Shown: piece by piece, positions 45,561 to 54,549 of the stretch | Layout: each line of letters begins with the position of its first letter | Position numbering within the stretch: position 1 is the first letter of the stretch | DNA from: Planctomycetaceae bacterium | GTDB lineage: Bacteria; Planctomycetota; Planctomycetia; Planctomycetales; Planctomycetaceae | NCBI GenBank assembly: GCA_024742875.1 | Contig: JANSXP010000007.1 | Span: 124,001-188,000, forward strand | DNA: 64,000 bases | Reading direction: 5' to 3' | Notes under the pieces: model-generated | What the model was told of the DNA's origin: nothing | Seen by the model: only the letters and a program-made list of their open reading frames with translations | Database searches by the model: none | Made by a program: the position numbers and the translations under genes

Positions 45561-46793
45561 ATGGGCCATTTGACGCCAGCTGTGCGCACTGTTTTGTTCG
45601 CTGCCAGCCTGCTGCTGACAGCGACTCCCACTTTCGCTCAGGAATTTCACGAGGTTCGGCCCGAGCCGCCTCCCGTGCCCGTTGTGGAAAGCCCGCTGGC
45701 CAGTGGCGAGAGCCTGTCCGAGATACTGGATCGGCTGCAGCAGCTGGAAGACCAGAACAACAGGCTGCAGTTGCGACTGAACAGTCTGGCGCAGACACAA
45801 CAGCAGCCAATCGTGCGACGCCAGATCACCCGGCATGTGAATTCCGCCGGTAACGCGGGCGTGTTTGGGCAGGTGGACTATCTGCGGTGGGCCTATCGGC
45901 AGCCGGGGCTGGAGTACGGGATCTCGGATATCGGCGGTGTCCAGGATCGCGGAGCCGTTGGCAGTGTGCTGGGGATTGATGGCGAATATGACAACGGGGT
46001 TCGCGCGGTGATCGGCTACCGTTTTGATCGCAGCGACTGCAACTGTTTGTTCGATCGCCCCGAACTGCTGTTTCGCTATACGCAGTTTGGCACGGAGCTG
46101 GAAGACATCACGATTGGGCCGCTGCGGGCGTCTTTCATTTCCAGCGACAACTCGGAAAACAACGACAGCGACGATGGGTTCAACGACATCACGCCCGATG
46201 ATCGCGCCACGTCCGCCACGGCACGCGTGACGTTCGATTACGATGTCTATGACATTGAAATGGCTCAGGCGTTTGAACTGTCCCCCACACTCACTCTGCG
46301 TGTCAGCGGTGGTGCGCGTGCGGCCGTGCTGAATGAGTTTTTCTCCGTGACTTATGCGGGCGGCGATTTTCAAACGGCCTACAATGCGTTTCGAGCGTGG
46401 GATTACAGCGGCGCCGGCATGACGTTTGGCGGTGACCTGAACTGGCACGCCACCAAACGCTTCAACGTGACGTTCGGAGCACGATCCGGTGTGCTGCTGG
46501 GGCGCTATGAGTCACGTCATTTCTTCCCCGATGACGAACCGGGTGTGCCCACGGACGTGCGACATGGTGAGACACGTGTGAATCCGTTTGTGGAAGTTTC
46601 CGCCGGTGTGCTTTACGAACGGCCGATTGGACGATCGGTGCTGACGGTGGGAGCCGGATACGAGATTGTGAACTGGTTCAATATGGCGGACAACCGGACG
46701 TTTTCCGATTCGCACATGGAAGGGCAGAACATCAATTCCATTCGTGACCTGAGTCTGGACGGGATGTACGCTCGGATCGGGATCAACTACTAG
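45561..46793 (+). CDS. Outer membrane beta-barrel protein (Lpg1974/BBP7-like)
   Basis: The 410-residue protein has a signal peptide (RTVLFAASLLLTATPTFAQ), a Pro-rich linker, a short coiled-coil (LSEILDRLQQLEDQNNRLQLRLNSL) and a beta-barrel (about 95-410) with alternating strands: GQVDYLRWAYRQPGLEYG, NGVRAVIGYRFD, LRVSGGARAAVLN, RSVLTVGAGYEIVNWFN and the terminal MYARIGINY ending in an aromatic. This fits pore-forming outer membrane proteins of the type found in planctomycetes. A terminator follows. Confidence 0.8.
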   Translation: MGHLTPAVRTVLFAASLLLTATPTFAQEFHEVRPEPPPVPVVESPLASGESLSEILDRLQQLEDQNNRLQLRLNSLAQTQQQPIVRRQITRHVNSAGNAGVFGQVDYLRWAYRQPGLEYGISDIGGVQDRGAVGSVLGIDGEYDNGVRAVIGYRFDRSDCNCLFDRPELLFRYTQFGTELEDITIGPLRASFISSDNSENNDSDDGFNDITPDDRATSATARVTFDYDVYDIEMAQAFELSPTLTLRVSGGARAAVLNEFFSVTYAGGDFQTAYNAFRAWDYSGAGMTFGGDLNWHATKRFNVTFGARSGVLLGRYESRHFFPDDEPGVPTDVRHGETRVNPFVEVSAGVLYERPIGRSVLTVGAGYEIVNWFNMADNRTFSDSHMEGQNINSIRDLSLDGMYARIGINY

Positions 46794-46838
46794 ACCCGGT
46801 TGATCTTACGGTTGCACGCAGCGTCATATAATTGAACA

Positions 46839-46870
46839 GCCGAACGCCTGCTGGGCGTTCGGCAATTTTG
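46839..46870 (+). terminator. Terminator after the beta-barrel gene
   Basis: A perfect 10-bp stem (GCCGAACGCC / GGCGTTCGGC) with a 5-base loop is followed by AATTTTG. It lies between the convergent barrel and thermonuclease genes. Confidence 0.72.
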
Positions 46871-46892
46871 CGGAAAGGAGACGCACGCTTAC

Positions 46893-47588
46893 CTAGCGGT
46901 AGCGGTCACGTTCGACTTTGGACAGCTTCCGCCAGTTCCATGGAGCCACTGGTCGGTGACTGCCGCCCCACAAACCTCGCAGTTGTGAGCGAGCCCGCTG
47001 TTCGGCGGCCGCGATGTCGGTGCGATCTGCAGCATACTGTTTGTAGTGCCACGCCAGGCCCGCTTCGACCAGTGCGACATTGAGCGTGACGTCGCTGCCA
47101 TCGTACACTTCCGCCACACTGCGTCCGTAGCGGTCTCGATCGGTTTCCACCACACGAACCATGCGACCGCCGACTCGGTCTGAAACGAACTTCTTCGCGT
47201 TGGCTCCGAAGGGCTGTCCGGTTTCCGGACAGTCGACCGCGTTGAGTCTCAAACGCACCTTGCGGTTGGCGGATGTGAGCACATCGATTGTGTCGCCGTC
47301 ACTGACACCCACGACCTTCCCCTGCCACGAGCTGGCCGGTGCTTCCAAGGTCTCGCCACCGGCTGGCGGGTTCCTCGGCTGGGCGCCGGGGGCGGGTTCC
47401 GACGACGTCAGGCGTTCGTTGGTCGAGCGTCCTGGCTGTTCTGTGGAGACGTCAGTCTGCGTCTGGAATCGCCGATCGTCCTCTCGCTGTCGCTCAGAGA
47501 TGACAGGAGGGAGAACAAACAGCAGCCAGCCGATCAGCACACTCAGGATGCCGAGGATACCGCGGATGTCGTTTTTGCTGTTGGCCAT
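46893..47588 (-). CDS. Thermonuclease (staphylococcal nuclease-like), membrane-anchored
   Basis: The 231-residue protein has an N-terminal hydrophobic anchor (about 10-30), a Pro/Glu/Thr-rich linker and an SNase domain (about 88-215): GKVVGVSDGDTIDVL, the active-site Arg and Glu in VRLRLNAVDCPETGQPFG, and the second Arg in DRYGRSVAEVY. These match Arg35, Glu43 and Arg87 of the classical enzyme, with the calcium Asp in SDGDT. It would cleave DNA or RNA outside the cytoplasm. It starts well and appears intact. Confidence 0.92.
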   Translation of the reverse strand: MANSKNDIRGILGILSVLIGWLLFVLPPVISERQREDDRRFQTQTDVSTEQPGRSTNERLTSSEPAPGAQPRNPPAGGETLEAPASSWQGKVVGVSDGDTIDVLTSANRKVRLRLNAVDCPETGQPFGANAKKFVSDRVGGRMVRVVETDRDRYGRSVAEVYDGSDVTLNVALVEAGLAWHYKQYAADRTDIAAAEQRARSQLRGLWGGSHRPVAPWNWRKLSKVERDRYR

Positions 47589-48052
47589 CCTTGACCTTCA
47601 ATGTTGGGGTTCTGTCGTGGCGTAGAGTATATGCGGAGAATCCCTTTTCCGCAGCGGCAGTTTTTCGTGGATACCCAGAGCTGGAGCTGCGGTTTTCGTG
47701 GTTCCCCGCCCCGCTGCTGCGGCCACGGATTCGCCGCTGCCCCCGATCGATTTGCTCTCGCGTTTCGCCCCGCGCTGGACCGCTGTGAGGGGCCACGCTG
47801 CAAATGTGAAGACAGACGGAGCGTCAAAGTTCTGCTCCTCGGACTGCTGTGCCCCCCGGGAAGCTGATCATCGAAGACACGGCGGGGCGTGTTCTCAGTG
47901 GGGACGATGTGCTCGAACTCCTGGCCGCCTGTGGCTGGAGCAGTGCCGACACCGCGGCCGATCATCCGACAAATTGAGCGTGACGGTGTCGCCGGGCGTG
48001 ACCAGCAGTTAATCTGCCACCCTGCACTTCTTTCCTCCCGGTGACACTGCCC
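47589..48052. other. Divergent intergenic region
   Basis: About 460 bases between the thermonuclease and the SGNH hydrolase gene. Short frames occur on both strands but none has a start signal or domain. Confidence 0.4.
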
Positions 48053-49183
48053 ATGACGATCTGGTTGCGCCTGACCCCCATTGTGCTGTTGACCTGCTGC
48101 GTGGCTCAGGAAAATGGTCCCATTGGTCGCCTCGATCCGGAAATGGCGGCGGCCGACAATGCGGCCGACGGACTGGACTGGCACGATGTTTCCAAGTGGG
48201 GTGCGGAGGGCCGCATTCTGCCCAGTGCAAAACGGCTGCGATGGTTTGACCGCCTGCCAGCGGACGCTGAAGGAAAAGTCACGAAGGCTGTATGGTCACT
48301 CAGTCGTCACTCGGCCGGAATGATGGTCCGGTTTCGCACCGATGCGACCGCCATTCATGTGCATTACAAATTACTCAAAGGCAGTCTGGCGATGTCCCAC
48401 ATGCCGGCCACCGGCGTCAGTGGAGTCGATCTGTATGCCCGAGACGACACGGGCCGCTGGCGGTGGGTGCAGGTCGCGCGGCCTTCGTCTCAGGAAGTCA
48501 AAGTCCAGCTGGTCAGGGGGCTGGCATCGGGCACACGGGAATACGCCGCCTATCTGCCGCTGTACAACGGCGTCGAGTTTCTGAACATTGGCGTGCCGTC
48601 CGGCAGCACCTTTGAAGGACAGAGGCCGCGTCAGCAACCCATTGTGTTTTATGGGACGAGTATCACGCACGGCGCGTGTGCCAGTCGACCGGGGATGGTG
48701 CACACGGCCATACTGGGGCGGCGATTTGACAGCCCGGTGATCAACCTGGGATTCTCCGGCAATGGCCGCATGCATCAGGAAGTCGGCGACTATCTGACAC
48801 AGGTCGACGCGGCCGCTTATGTGATTGACTGTCTGCCCAATATGAATGCCGCCATGGTGCAGCAGCGGTGTGTGCCGCTGATTAAACAACTGCGGGAGAA
48901 AAAACGGGACACGCCCATCGTTCTGGTGGAAGACCGCCGCAACACCAACAGCTGGATTCTGCCCGCGCGAGACGCGCACCATACGGCCAATCATGCGGCA
49001 CTGCGGGCCGCGTTTGAGAAGTTGCAGGCAGACGGCATTGGGAATCTCTACTACATCGAAGGGGACGCGCTGTACGGCACCGATGGGGATGGGGCGACGG
49101 ATGGCTCTCACGCCAGTGATTTGGGGTTCTACCGCCAGGCGAACGTGTTTGAGCCCGTTCTTCGTCAGGCACTCAATCGCTGA
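48053..49183 (+). CDS. Secreted SGNH/GDSL hydrolase
   Basis: The 376-residue protein begins with a signal sequence ending near TCCVAQ (ATG 48053; an in-frame GTG lies four codons upstream). A beta-rich N-terminal domain (about 45-180; HDVSKWGAEGR, WSLSRHSAGMMVRFRTDATAIHVHY) precedes the SGNH domain, with catalytic Ser in FYGTSITHG, Gly/Asn blocks NLGFSGNG and DCLPNMN, and Asp-His in TDGSHASDLGF. This two-domain form is typical of carbohydrate ester hydrolases. The likely substrate is an acylated polysaccharide (inference). Confidence 0.9.
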   Translation: MTIWLRLTPIVLLTCCVAQENGPIGRLDPEMAAADNAADGLDWHDVSKWGAEGRILPSAKRLRWFDRLPADAEGKVTKAVWSLSRHSAGMMVRFRTDATAIHVHYKLLKGSLAMSHMPATGVSGVDLYARDDTGRWRWVQVARPSSQEVKVQLVRGLASGTREYAAYLPLYNGVEFLNIGVPSGSTFEGQRPRQQPIVFYGTSITHGACASRPGMVHTAILGRRFDSPVINLGFSGNGRMHQEVGDYLTQVDAAAYVIDCLPNMNAAMVQQRCVPLIKQLREKKRDTPIVLVEDRRNTNSWILPARDAHHTANHAALRAAFEKLQADGIGNLYYIEGDALYGTDGDGATDGSHASDLGFYRQANVFEPVLRQALNR

Positions 49184-49421
49184 TCCGGTGCGCGCCGTCT
49201 TGATCGCTGCTCATGGCCGCGTCGCCGGACGTTCGCAACTGTGGTCGTTGCCACGATACGGCGCGAATCAGCAGCCTGGATTGACGACGAAATGCCGAAT
49301 GGGCGTGGTCACGGCCACTCCCTGACCATTCTCGGCGCACTCGCCATCCGCCCACACTTGATGTTCGTGGACTGTTGCGACAGAGTAGGAAGCACAACTG
49401 AACGAGAACGGGAGCTGCGTG

Positions 49422-50288
49422 ATGACACTTCGCACCATCATTTTGTCCGCGTGTTTTGGACTGCTGTTGCCGACCGCCGTTGAAGCGAACGATGTTCGCG
49501 TGATGAGCTTCAACATTCGTTATGGCACCGCGCGCGACGGCGACAACATCTGGGACAATCGTAGAGAGTTTGTCGTCGACACGATTCGAGCGTTTGGCCC
49601 CGATTTGCTTGGTACGCAGGAGACGCTCAAGTTTCAGCGCGATTACCTCGCCGCTGCACTGCCGGACTACGAGTGCCTTGGCGTGGGGCGGGATGATGGC
49701 AAGGATCGGGGGGAAATGATGGCCGTGTATTTTCGTCGTGATCGCTTCGAAAAGGTCGATCAGGGACACTTCTGGCTCAGCGAAACACCGGATGTCGCAG
49801 GCAGTCGCAGCTGGGACAGTTCTTTGCCACGGATGGCCACGTGGCTGCGGCTGAAAGATGTCCGCCATCCGAATGCCGCGGACATTGTATTCATCAATAC
49901 GCATTTTGATCATCGCGGCGCTGTGGCCCGCAAAAACTCGGCCGCATTGCTGCGGCAGCGGGCAGCAAAGCTGTCCGACTGTCGTGTGATCATTACCGGA
50001 GACTTCAACGCGGCAGTCGACAGTCCTCCCTACCGGGCACTGTTTGCTGACGAAGGCAAGCTACCGTCTCCGGTGATGGATTCTCGCGCCGTGCTGCATG
50101 CGGCCAGCCCTGATGATGGAACGTTTTCCGGCTTTCAGCAGGCCAGCACAAAAGGAGCCCGCATCGACTGGATTGCCGTGACGCGTGACTGGGTCGTAAA
50201 GGCGGCTGAGATTGATCGGACTTCGCGAAAGGGGCGGACTCCGTCGGACCATTTTCCCGTCACCGCGATTTTGGAGACAGTCGACTGA
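49422..50288 (+). CDS. Endonuclease/exonuclease/phosphatase family protein, exported
   Basis: The 288-residue protein has a signal peptide (TLRTIILSACFGLLLPTAVEA) and an EEP domain with all key motifs: VRVMSFNIRYG, LGTQE (catalytic Glu), FINTHFDHRG, IITGDFNA and the terminal SDHFPV Asp-His pair. ATG 49422 has GGGAG seven bases upstream. Related proteins hydrolyse phosphodiesters or phosphate esters of nucleic acids, lipids or inositols; the substrate here is open, but export speaks against a DNA-repair role. It converges on the UnbV-type gene. Confidence 0.9.
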   Translation: MTLRTIILSACFGLLLPTAVEANDVRVMSFNIRYGTARDGDNIWDNRREFVVDTIRAFGPDLLGTQETLKFQRDYLAAALPDYECLGVGRDDGKDRGEMMAVYFRRDRFEKVDQGHFWLSETPDVAGSRSWDSSLPRMATWLRLKDVRHPNAADIVFINTHFDHRGAVARKNSAALLRQRAAKLSDCRVIITGDFNAAVDSPPYRALFADEGKLPSPVMDSRAVLHAASPDDGTFSGFQQASTKGARIDWIAVTRDWVVKAAEIDRTSRKGRTPSDHFPVTAILETVD

Positions 50289-50310
50289 CAGTCGACTGAC
50301 GGTCGACTGT
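50276..50310. repeat. Three GTCGACTG units between convergent genes
   Basis: The palindrome GTCGAC occurs three times about 11 bases apart (ACAGTCGACTG, ACAGTCGACTG, ACGGTCGACTG) across the stop of the phosphatase-family gene. It can fold into alternative hairpins but has no T-run. Confidence 0.65.
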
Positions 50311-50313
50311 CGC

Positions 50314-51399
50314 TCACTGGACGACGATCCGGGCGGGGGTGCGCGAATCTTTCGGCTCGATCACCGTGTACTGTCTGTCTGTTGCCAGGTTTTCAAACGT
50401 CGACTGCCGACCGGACGGCCAGGTGATCTGAACCCGCTCTGCCACCTCGTGCCTGGCCGTGCCAAAGATCAGGACGCGCTCGTTGGATGCCATATAGCCA
50501 TCTCCGGCGACCAGCTGCCGGTATTGCGCCTGGCCATTCAGGTGGACGCTCACCTGGGAGCCAATGGCGTCTCTCGCGGACTGCGTGCCCACAAGGCGAA
50601 TTTGCAGGCTTCGGCCGGCACCATGTGTTGTATTGGTGGCCAGTCGGGCGTGTGAGGTGAGTGTCGAAACCGCGAAGTCCGGTCGCCCGTCTGTATTCCA
50701 GTCCAGGCGGACCACGCTGCGGCCGACCAGAGTCTGTGCGAAGAAGTCGCCCGTCTCCCGTGCCTGATGCAGATCGAACGTCCGTTCTGCCGTGCTGCGA
50801 AACAACTGAGGTGGCATGGCGTAGCCTCCTTCGTGTTCCGGATGGGCGTCGACATGCCCGTTCACCACAACCAGATCCTCACGGCCGTTGTTGTTGGCGT
50901 CCAGGAACTGCGTGCCCCAGCCCACCCATGCCACGCTCGCGCCGCGCAGTCCGCTGCTGCGTGTGGTATCAAGAAACAGACGCCCCGGATTCTGGGTGTA
51001 AAGAGTGTTGGGTTCATCCCGGAAGTTGGTCACAAACAGGTCGGCGGCCGTGTCCAGACGGCCCGTTTCGAAGGCCGCTCTGGCCTGCAGATGCAGCAAC
51101 GCGTCCGGGGCAGACACTTCGGAAACAGTGAAGCCTTCCAGCAGCTGATAGCTGTCTGCGAAGCGTTGCTGCTCCAGCAGTGCCTCGGCTCTGAGCAGCA
51201 TTGTCCGCTCTGCCTCCGATCCGGAGACCGGAAGAGCGTCAGTAAGTGCGACGACCGCCTCCCAGTCCTGCTGCAGAGCGGCCCTGCGAATGGCATCCGG
51301 AGAGACCGACCCGGAACGAGCAATCCACGCATATGTCAACAGGCCGATCAGCAGTCCGCTGACCAGGGCCGTGTGAAGAACCCTGCTTTGCGATCTCAT
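50314..51399 (-). CDS. Shortened CRTAC1/UnbV-type protein
   Basis: The 361-residue protein starts at ATG 51399 with a membrane segment (residues about 8-26), followed by a TPR-like helical part to about residue 120 (ALQQDWEAVVALTDAL, LQARAAFETGRLDTAADLF). It passes directly into the second half of an FG-GAP/VCBS domain (DLFVTNFRDEPNTLY, GWGTQFLDANNNGREDLVVVNGHVD) and ends with the ASPIC/UnbV domain (about 320-350; RVQITWPSGRQSTFENL). Full-length relatives have a longer FG-GAP array between the TPR and UnbV parts; here the array seems cut. It may be an adhesin-like extracytoplasmic protein. Confidence 0.78.
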   Translation of the reverse strand: MRSQSRVLHTALVSGLLIGLLTYAWIARSGSVSPDAIRRAALQQDWEAVVALTDALPVSGSEAERTMLLRAEALLEQQRFADSYQLLEGFTVSEVSAPDALLHLQARAAFETGRLDTAADLFVTNFRDEPNTLYTQNPGRLFLDTTRSSGLRGASVAWVGWGTQFLDANNNGREDLVVVNGHVDAHPEHEGGYAMPPQLFRSTAERTFDLHQARETGDFFAQTLVGRSVVRLDWNTDGRPDFAVSTLTSHARLATNTTHGAGRSLQIRLVGTQSARDAIGSQVSVHLNGQAQYRQLVAGDGYMASNERVLIFGTARHEVAERVQITWPSGRQSTFENLATDRQYTVIEPKDSRTPARIVVQ

Positions 51400-51734
51400 C
51401 TGCCTGCCCACTTAACAATGGTCGTGCTGTTAATGTCCGAATCTTAAACGGCCGTCATCTATTCGCATTTCCTCACGACCGCCATTCACTTTTTCTTAAA
51501 CACAAAGAAGTTCTCTTCATGTTTGCGCTGTGCGATTTGTGTGCGGGGAATGTTGTTTGTTGACGCGTGATGAAGATTGTTCGTTCAACAATAACATTGT
51601 GAATTAGCCGTTCACTTGATCACCCTGCCGTTGCCCAACGCGAAGGCAAACGTTGAAGTGCCGCCCGTGAGGCAGAAGCCGTTCTGCTGTTTTGATAGTC
51701 CACGCTGGCGGCTCTCAACAGGTTGCAGGTGAAG
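51400..51734. promoter_or_regulatory. AT-rich divergent control region
   Basis: About 330 bases, AT-rich compared with its surroundings, between two divergent genes. Two overlapping inverted repeats are visible: ATTGTT-5-AACAAT at 51576-51592 and ACAAT-3-ATTGT at 51588-51600. They are candidate operator sites for a regulator; the promoter boxes are not clear enough to name. Confidence 0.4.
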
Positions 51735-52691
51735 ATGAAATCTCTTCGGTCCGTCATCTATGTGTTTGGCACTGTTGCCATTGTGGCCACTCTGTATGCG
51801 GCCGGTCTGTTCCCGACCGGTTTGAGTGCCAGTGAAAAACTGGCGGCCACCTGGGCGGAGGATTTCGGCTGTCGCGCGAAAAGCAACGCCGCCGGTGAGG
51901 TGGTCCAGCTGAAGATTGGCAGCCCGCAGTTTGGCGATGCCGACTGTCGAAAGCTGTCCTGCATGCTGCAGCTGGAGTCGCTCGATCTGTCCGGCACCGG
52001 GATTACCGATGACGGCCTGGCCGAGCTGGCAAAGCTGCCGGCGCTGACGACCCTTAAACTTGCGGGGACGGCCGTGACCGATCAGGGGCTGGCCGTTCTG
52101 GCGACCGCTTCTGCTCTCCGGGAGCTGTCGCTGACACGCTGTTCTTTAAAACAACTGACCGTTGCCGGCGTTGGACAACTGACGTCGCTGAAGTCACTCA
52201 ATCTGATGGACACGCCCTTGGGAGATGATTCGGGCGAAGCGCTGGCGCGACTGGTCAACCTCGAGCAGCTGTACATCGGCCGCACGAGAATCTCATCCGA
52301 CATTCTTTCCTGGTTAACAGATCTGCCGAACATCCAGCTGCTGAATGTGGCGGGAGTCGCAGTGAATGAAGCCTCTGATATGCGGGCGCTGGGGCGTCTG
52401 CCCACCCTCGAACTGCTTTATCTGGACCGTGCCGAACTGAATGACGCCGCCTTTGGCGAACTGACGTCCGCGTTGAAAGGCAACGAGGACTGCCGCGTGT
52501 CGGCCATCTTTCTGGAAGGCTGTGACATCACAGATGCGTCGCGCGAATCACTGCTGGAACTGGTGCAGCTGCCAGCTTTGGGAAAGCTGCGTCTGACAGG
52601 CACACAGGTGTCGCGCGACGTGTTCAACGAGCTGGTGAAGGCGGCTCCTGAGATTTCCTATGCACACGGCAGCGGCCAGTCTGAGGACTGA
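51735..52691 (+). CDS. Leucine-rich repeat protein, membrane-anchored
   Basis: The 318-residue protein is started at ATG 51735 (AGG six bases upstream); TTG and GTG triplets lie just before. A hydrophobic segment at residues about 8-24 ([19 protein letters not shown]) is followed by at least nine LRRs ([52 protein letters not shown] and so on) ending with [17 protein letters not shown]. The repeats are the cysteine-free kind seen in the 3744 protein. It is probably an extracytoplasmic binding protein of unknown ligand. Confidence 0.8.
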   Translation: MKSLRSVIYVFGTVAIVATLYAAGLFPTGLSASEKLAATWAEDFGCRAKSNAAGEVVQLKIGSPQFGDADCRKLSCMLQLESLDLSGTGITDDGLAELAKLPALTTLKLAGTAVTDQGLAVLATASALRELSLTRCSLKQLTVAGVGQLTSLKSLNLMDTPLGDDSGEALARLVNLEQLYIGRTRISSDILSWLTDLPNIQLLNVAGVAVNEASDMRALGRLPTLELLYLDRAELNDAAFGELTSALKGNEDCRVSAIFLEGCDITDASRESLLELVQLPALGKLRLTGTQVSRDVFNELVKAAPEISYAHGSGQSED

Positions 52692-52795
52692 CGGCCGCTC
52701 TGCCTGCGTGAAATATGTGTACACACAAACTGGAAAGAGCGCTGCTGTGACAGACGCTCTGACGTTCTCTTGTTTCCATCTTCGGAGAAACTGAC

Positions 52796-53869
52796 GTGAA
52801 AGACATGAAGCCGAGAGTCCTGCGACAGCGGGGTTTTACTCTCATTGAACTGCTGGTGGTGATTGCCATCATCGCCATCCTGATTTCGCTGCTGCTGCCG
52901 GCCGTGCAGCAGGCTCGAGAGGCGGCCCGACGCACGCAGTGCAAGAACAATCTGAAGCAGATTGGCATTGCCCTGCACAACTATCACGACATTCACAACA
53001 TGTTTCCCTGCGGTCTGTCCGGCTCAGTGGATGACAACTTTGGCTTTGACGACGACGGTTACGCGTGGGGCGTCATGCTGCTGCCGATGATCGAGCAGCA
53101 GAACCTTTACAATCAGCTGCCCATGACGGCGGGCGCCAACTGGGCGGGTACGCATACGGGAACGGACGAGAACGGTGGCATCGGTTTTGTGGCGGGTGCG
53201 GCCAACTACGGTGTACATCGCGATTACTATGCCAACTTCAGTGAACCCATTCCTGGTGCGGACACCGTGCTCAAGGCCTATCGCTGCCCCTCGTCCGCTT
53301 TGCCGGATCGCATTCCCCCGATCTACAGCAACGGTGGCCTGTCCTATGACTATGCGACCAATAAGCCGCACTGCGTAGGTTTTGGCGTGACTGACTACAA
53401 GATGTCGGGTGGATTTGGTGACCGTGGTTTTGGTGCCAAATCCCGCGACCTGTTCTTTGCCGGCCGAAACTTCAACACGCGAATTCGTGACATCACAGAT
53501 GGCACCAGTAACACCATCGCGATTGCGGAATCCGCCTACGCAGGTCGCAGCCTGAACGAAATGCCAGCGTGGATCAGCGGTGTCAACAGCGACGAAAACA
53601 GCCTGATCAAAACGCAGTATCCCTCTACCATCAATGCTCAGACCACGCCACAGAATCAGCCGGCCGCTACGGACGATGACAGCCCGTTCAGCTGGCACGT
53701 GGGTGGTGCCCAGTTCCTGTTTGCGGACGGATCTGTGACCTTCCTGAGTGAGAATCTGGATACCGGATACATCACAGAACCGATTGGTGATCCCTGGGCC
53801 GTAGACGGTGTCTTTGAGGCACTCGGTACAGCTGACGACGGCCTGCCCATCAGCGGCGACTCTTTCTAA
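52796..53869 (+). CDS. DUF1559 type IV pilin-like protein
   Basis: The 357-residue protein starts at GTG 52796 (GGAGA eight bases upstream). It has a type III signal, [35 protein letters not shown], with the cleavage Gly before Phe and Glu at position 5 of the mature protein. Next come the DUF1559 landmarks [17 protein letters not shown] and the late H-x9-DG element [15 protein letters not shown]. Such proteins are the most numerous pseudopilin-like proteins in planctomycetes. It may form part of a pilus or secretion pseudopilus. A terminator follows the stop. Confidence 0.94.
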   Translation: MKDMKPRVLRQRGFTLIELLVVIAIIAILISLLLPAVQQAREAARRTQCKNNLKQIGIALHNYHDIHNMFPCGLSGSVDDNFGFDDDGYAWGVMLLPMIEQQNLYNQLPMTAGANWAGTHTGTDENGGIGFVAGAANYGVHRDYYANFSEPIPGADTVLKAYRCPSSALPDRIPPIYSNGGLSYDYATNKPHCVGFGVTDYKMSGGFGDRGFGAKSRDLFFAGRNFNTRIRDITDGTSNTIAIAESAYAGRSLNEMPAWISGVNSDENSLIKTQYPSTINAQTTPQNQPAATDDDSPFSWHVGGAQFLFADGSVTFLSENLDTGYITEPIGDPWAVDGVFEALGTADDGLPISGDSF

Positions 53870-53883
53870 ACGCCCGATCCATA

Positions 53884-53935
53884 CGAATCACCCCGCACAC
53901 CTTCGTACGGGGTGATTCGTTCCTTCTTTTGACAA
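53884..53935 (+). terminator. Terminator after the DUF1559 gene
   Basis: A perfect 12-bp stem (CGAATCACCCCG 53884-53895 / CGGGGTGATTCG 53908-53919) is followed by the T-rich TTCCTTCTTTT. Confidence 0.82.
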
Positions 53936-53965
53936 CGTATTTGCCGCTGCGAAAGACGCGATGCT

Positions 53966-54415
53966 ATGAAAATTCGAGCGACACTGAGCTCTTTGTGCCT
54001 TGTGACTTTTCTGCTGACCGCTTCCGGTTGCGGCAGTTCCGATGCGACGGCGCCGGTCACAGGCATCGTGACCCTGGACGGCAACCCCGTGTTTCCGGCA
54101 CGCGTCACCTTTACTCCCAAAGCGCAGGGCGGCTCCACAGATGCGGGAGTGGCCTCATCGGCCAGCACAGAACCGGATGGATCGTACTCCATCGACGCGG
54201 CACAGATTGGTGAGAACATCGTGGGTGTGATGGTGCTGCCAACAGATGAAGACAGTGAAGAAGCCGAAGACAACGAGCGACCACCGGTGGCCGGAAAGCC
54301 GGAAAAATCCATGTACACCGTGGAGTCGGGCGGCAGCCGGATCGACATTCGACTCACCACACCGCCGGCACCTGGCGGCAAGGGCCGCCGCAGAGGTGAT
54401 GATGAGGATGACTAG
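53966..54415 (+). CDS. Lipoprotein with carboxypeptidase regulatory-like fold
   Basis: The 149-residue protein has a lipobox (LLTASGC) after a signal peptide, then APVTGIVTLDGNPVFPARVTFTPK and PDGSYSIDAAQIGENIVGV, typical of the small beta-sandwich lipoproteins in planctomycete genomes that resemble carboxypeptidase regulatory domains. The end is acidic and basic in blocks (GGKGRRRGDDEDD). It often accompanies DUF1559 pilin-like genes, as here. Its function is unknown. Confidence 0.78.
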   Translation: MKIRATLSSLCLVTFLLTASGCGSSDATAPVTGIVTLDGNPVFPARVTFTPKAQGGSTDAGVASSASTEPDGSYSIDAAQIGENIVGVMVLPTDEDSEEAEDNERPPVAGKPEKSMYTVESGGSRIDIRLTTPPAPGGKGRRRGDDEDD

Positions 54416-54549
54416 TGTCCACAGAACATTGCACGCCGGGTCACCGAAAGAACGGTGCTTTGCCTGCGGTGGCACGTGACATGACGATGTCGTCCCGCTG
54501 TGCTCAGTCGATCTTTGACCGGAGCCGGTTGCCAGGACAATGAGGAGTG

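Noticed and set aside
45555-46448. 297-residue leftward open frame
   Set aside because: Antisense to a beta-barrel gene with a clear signal peptide and strands.
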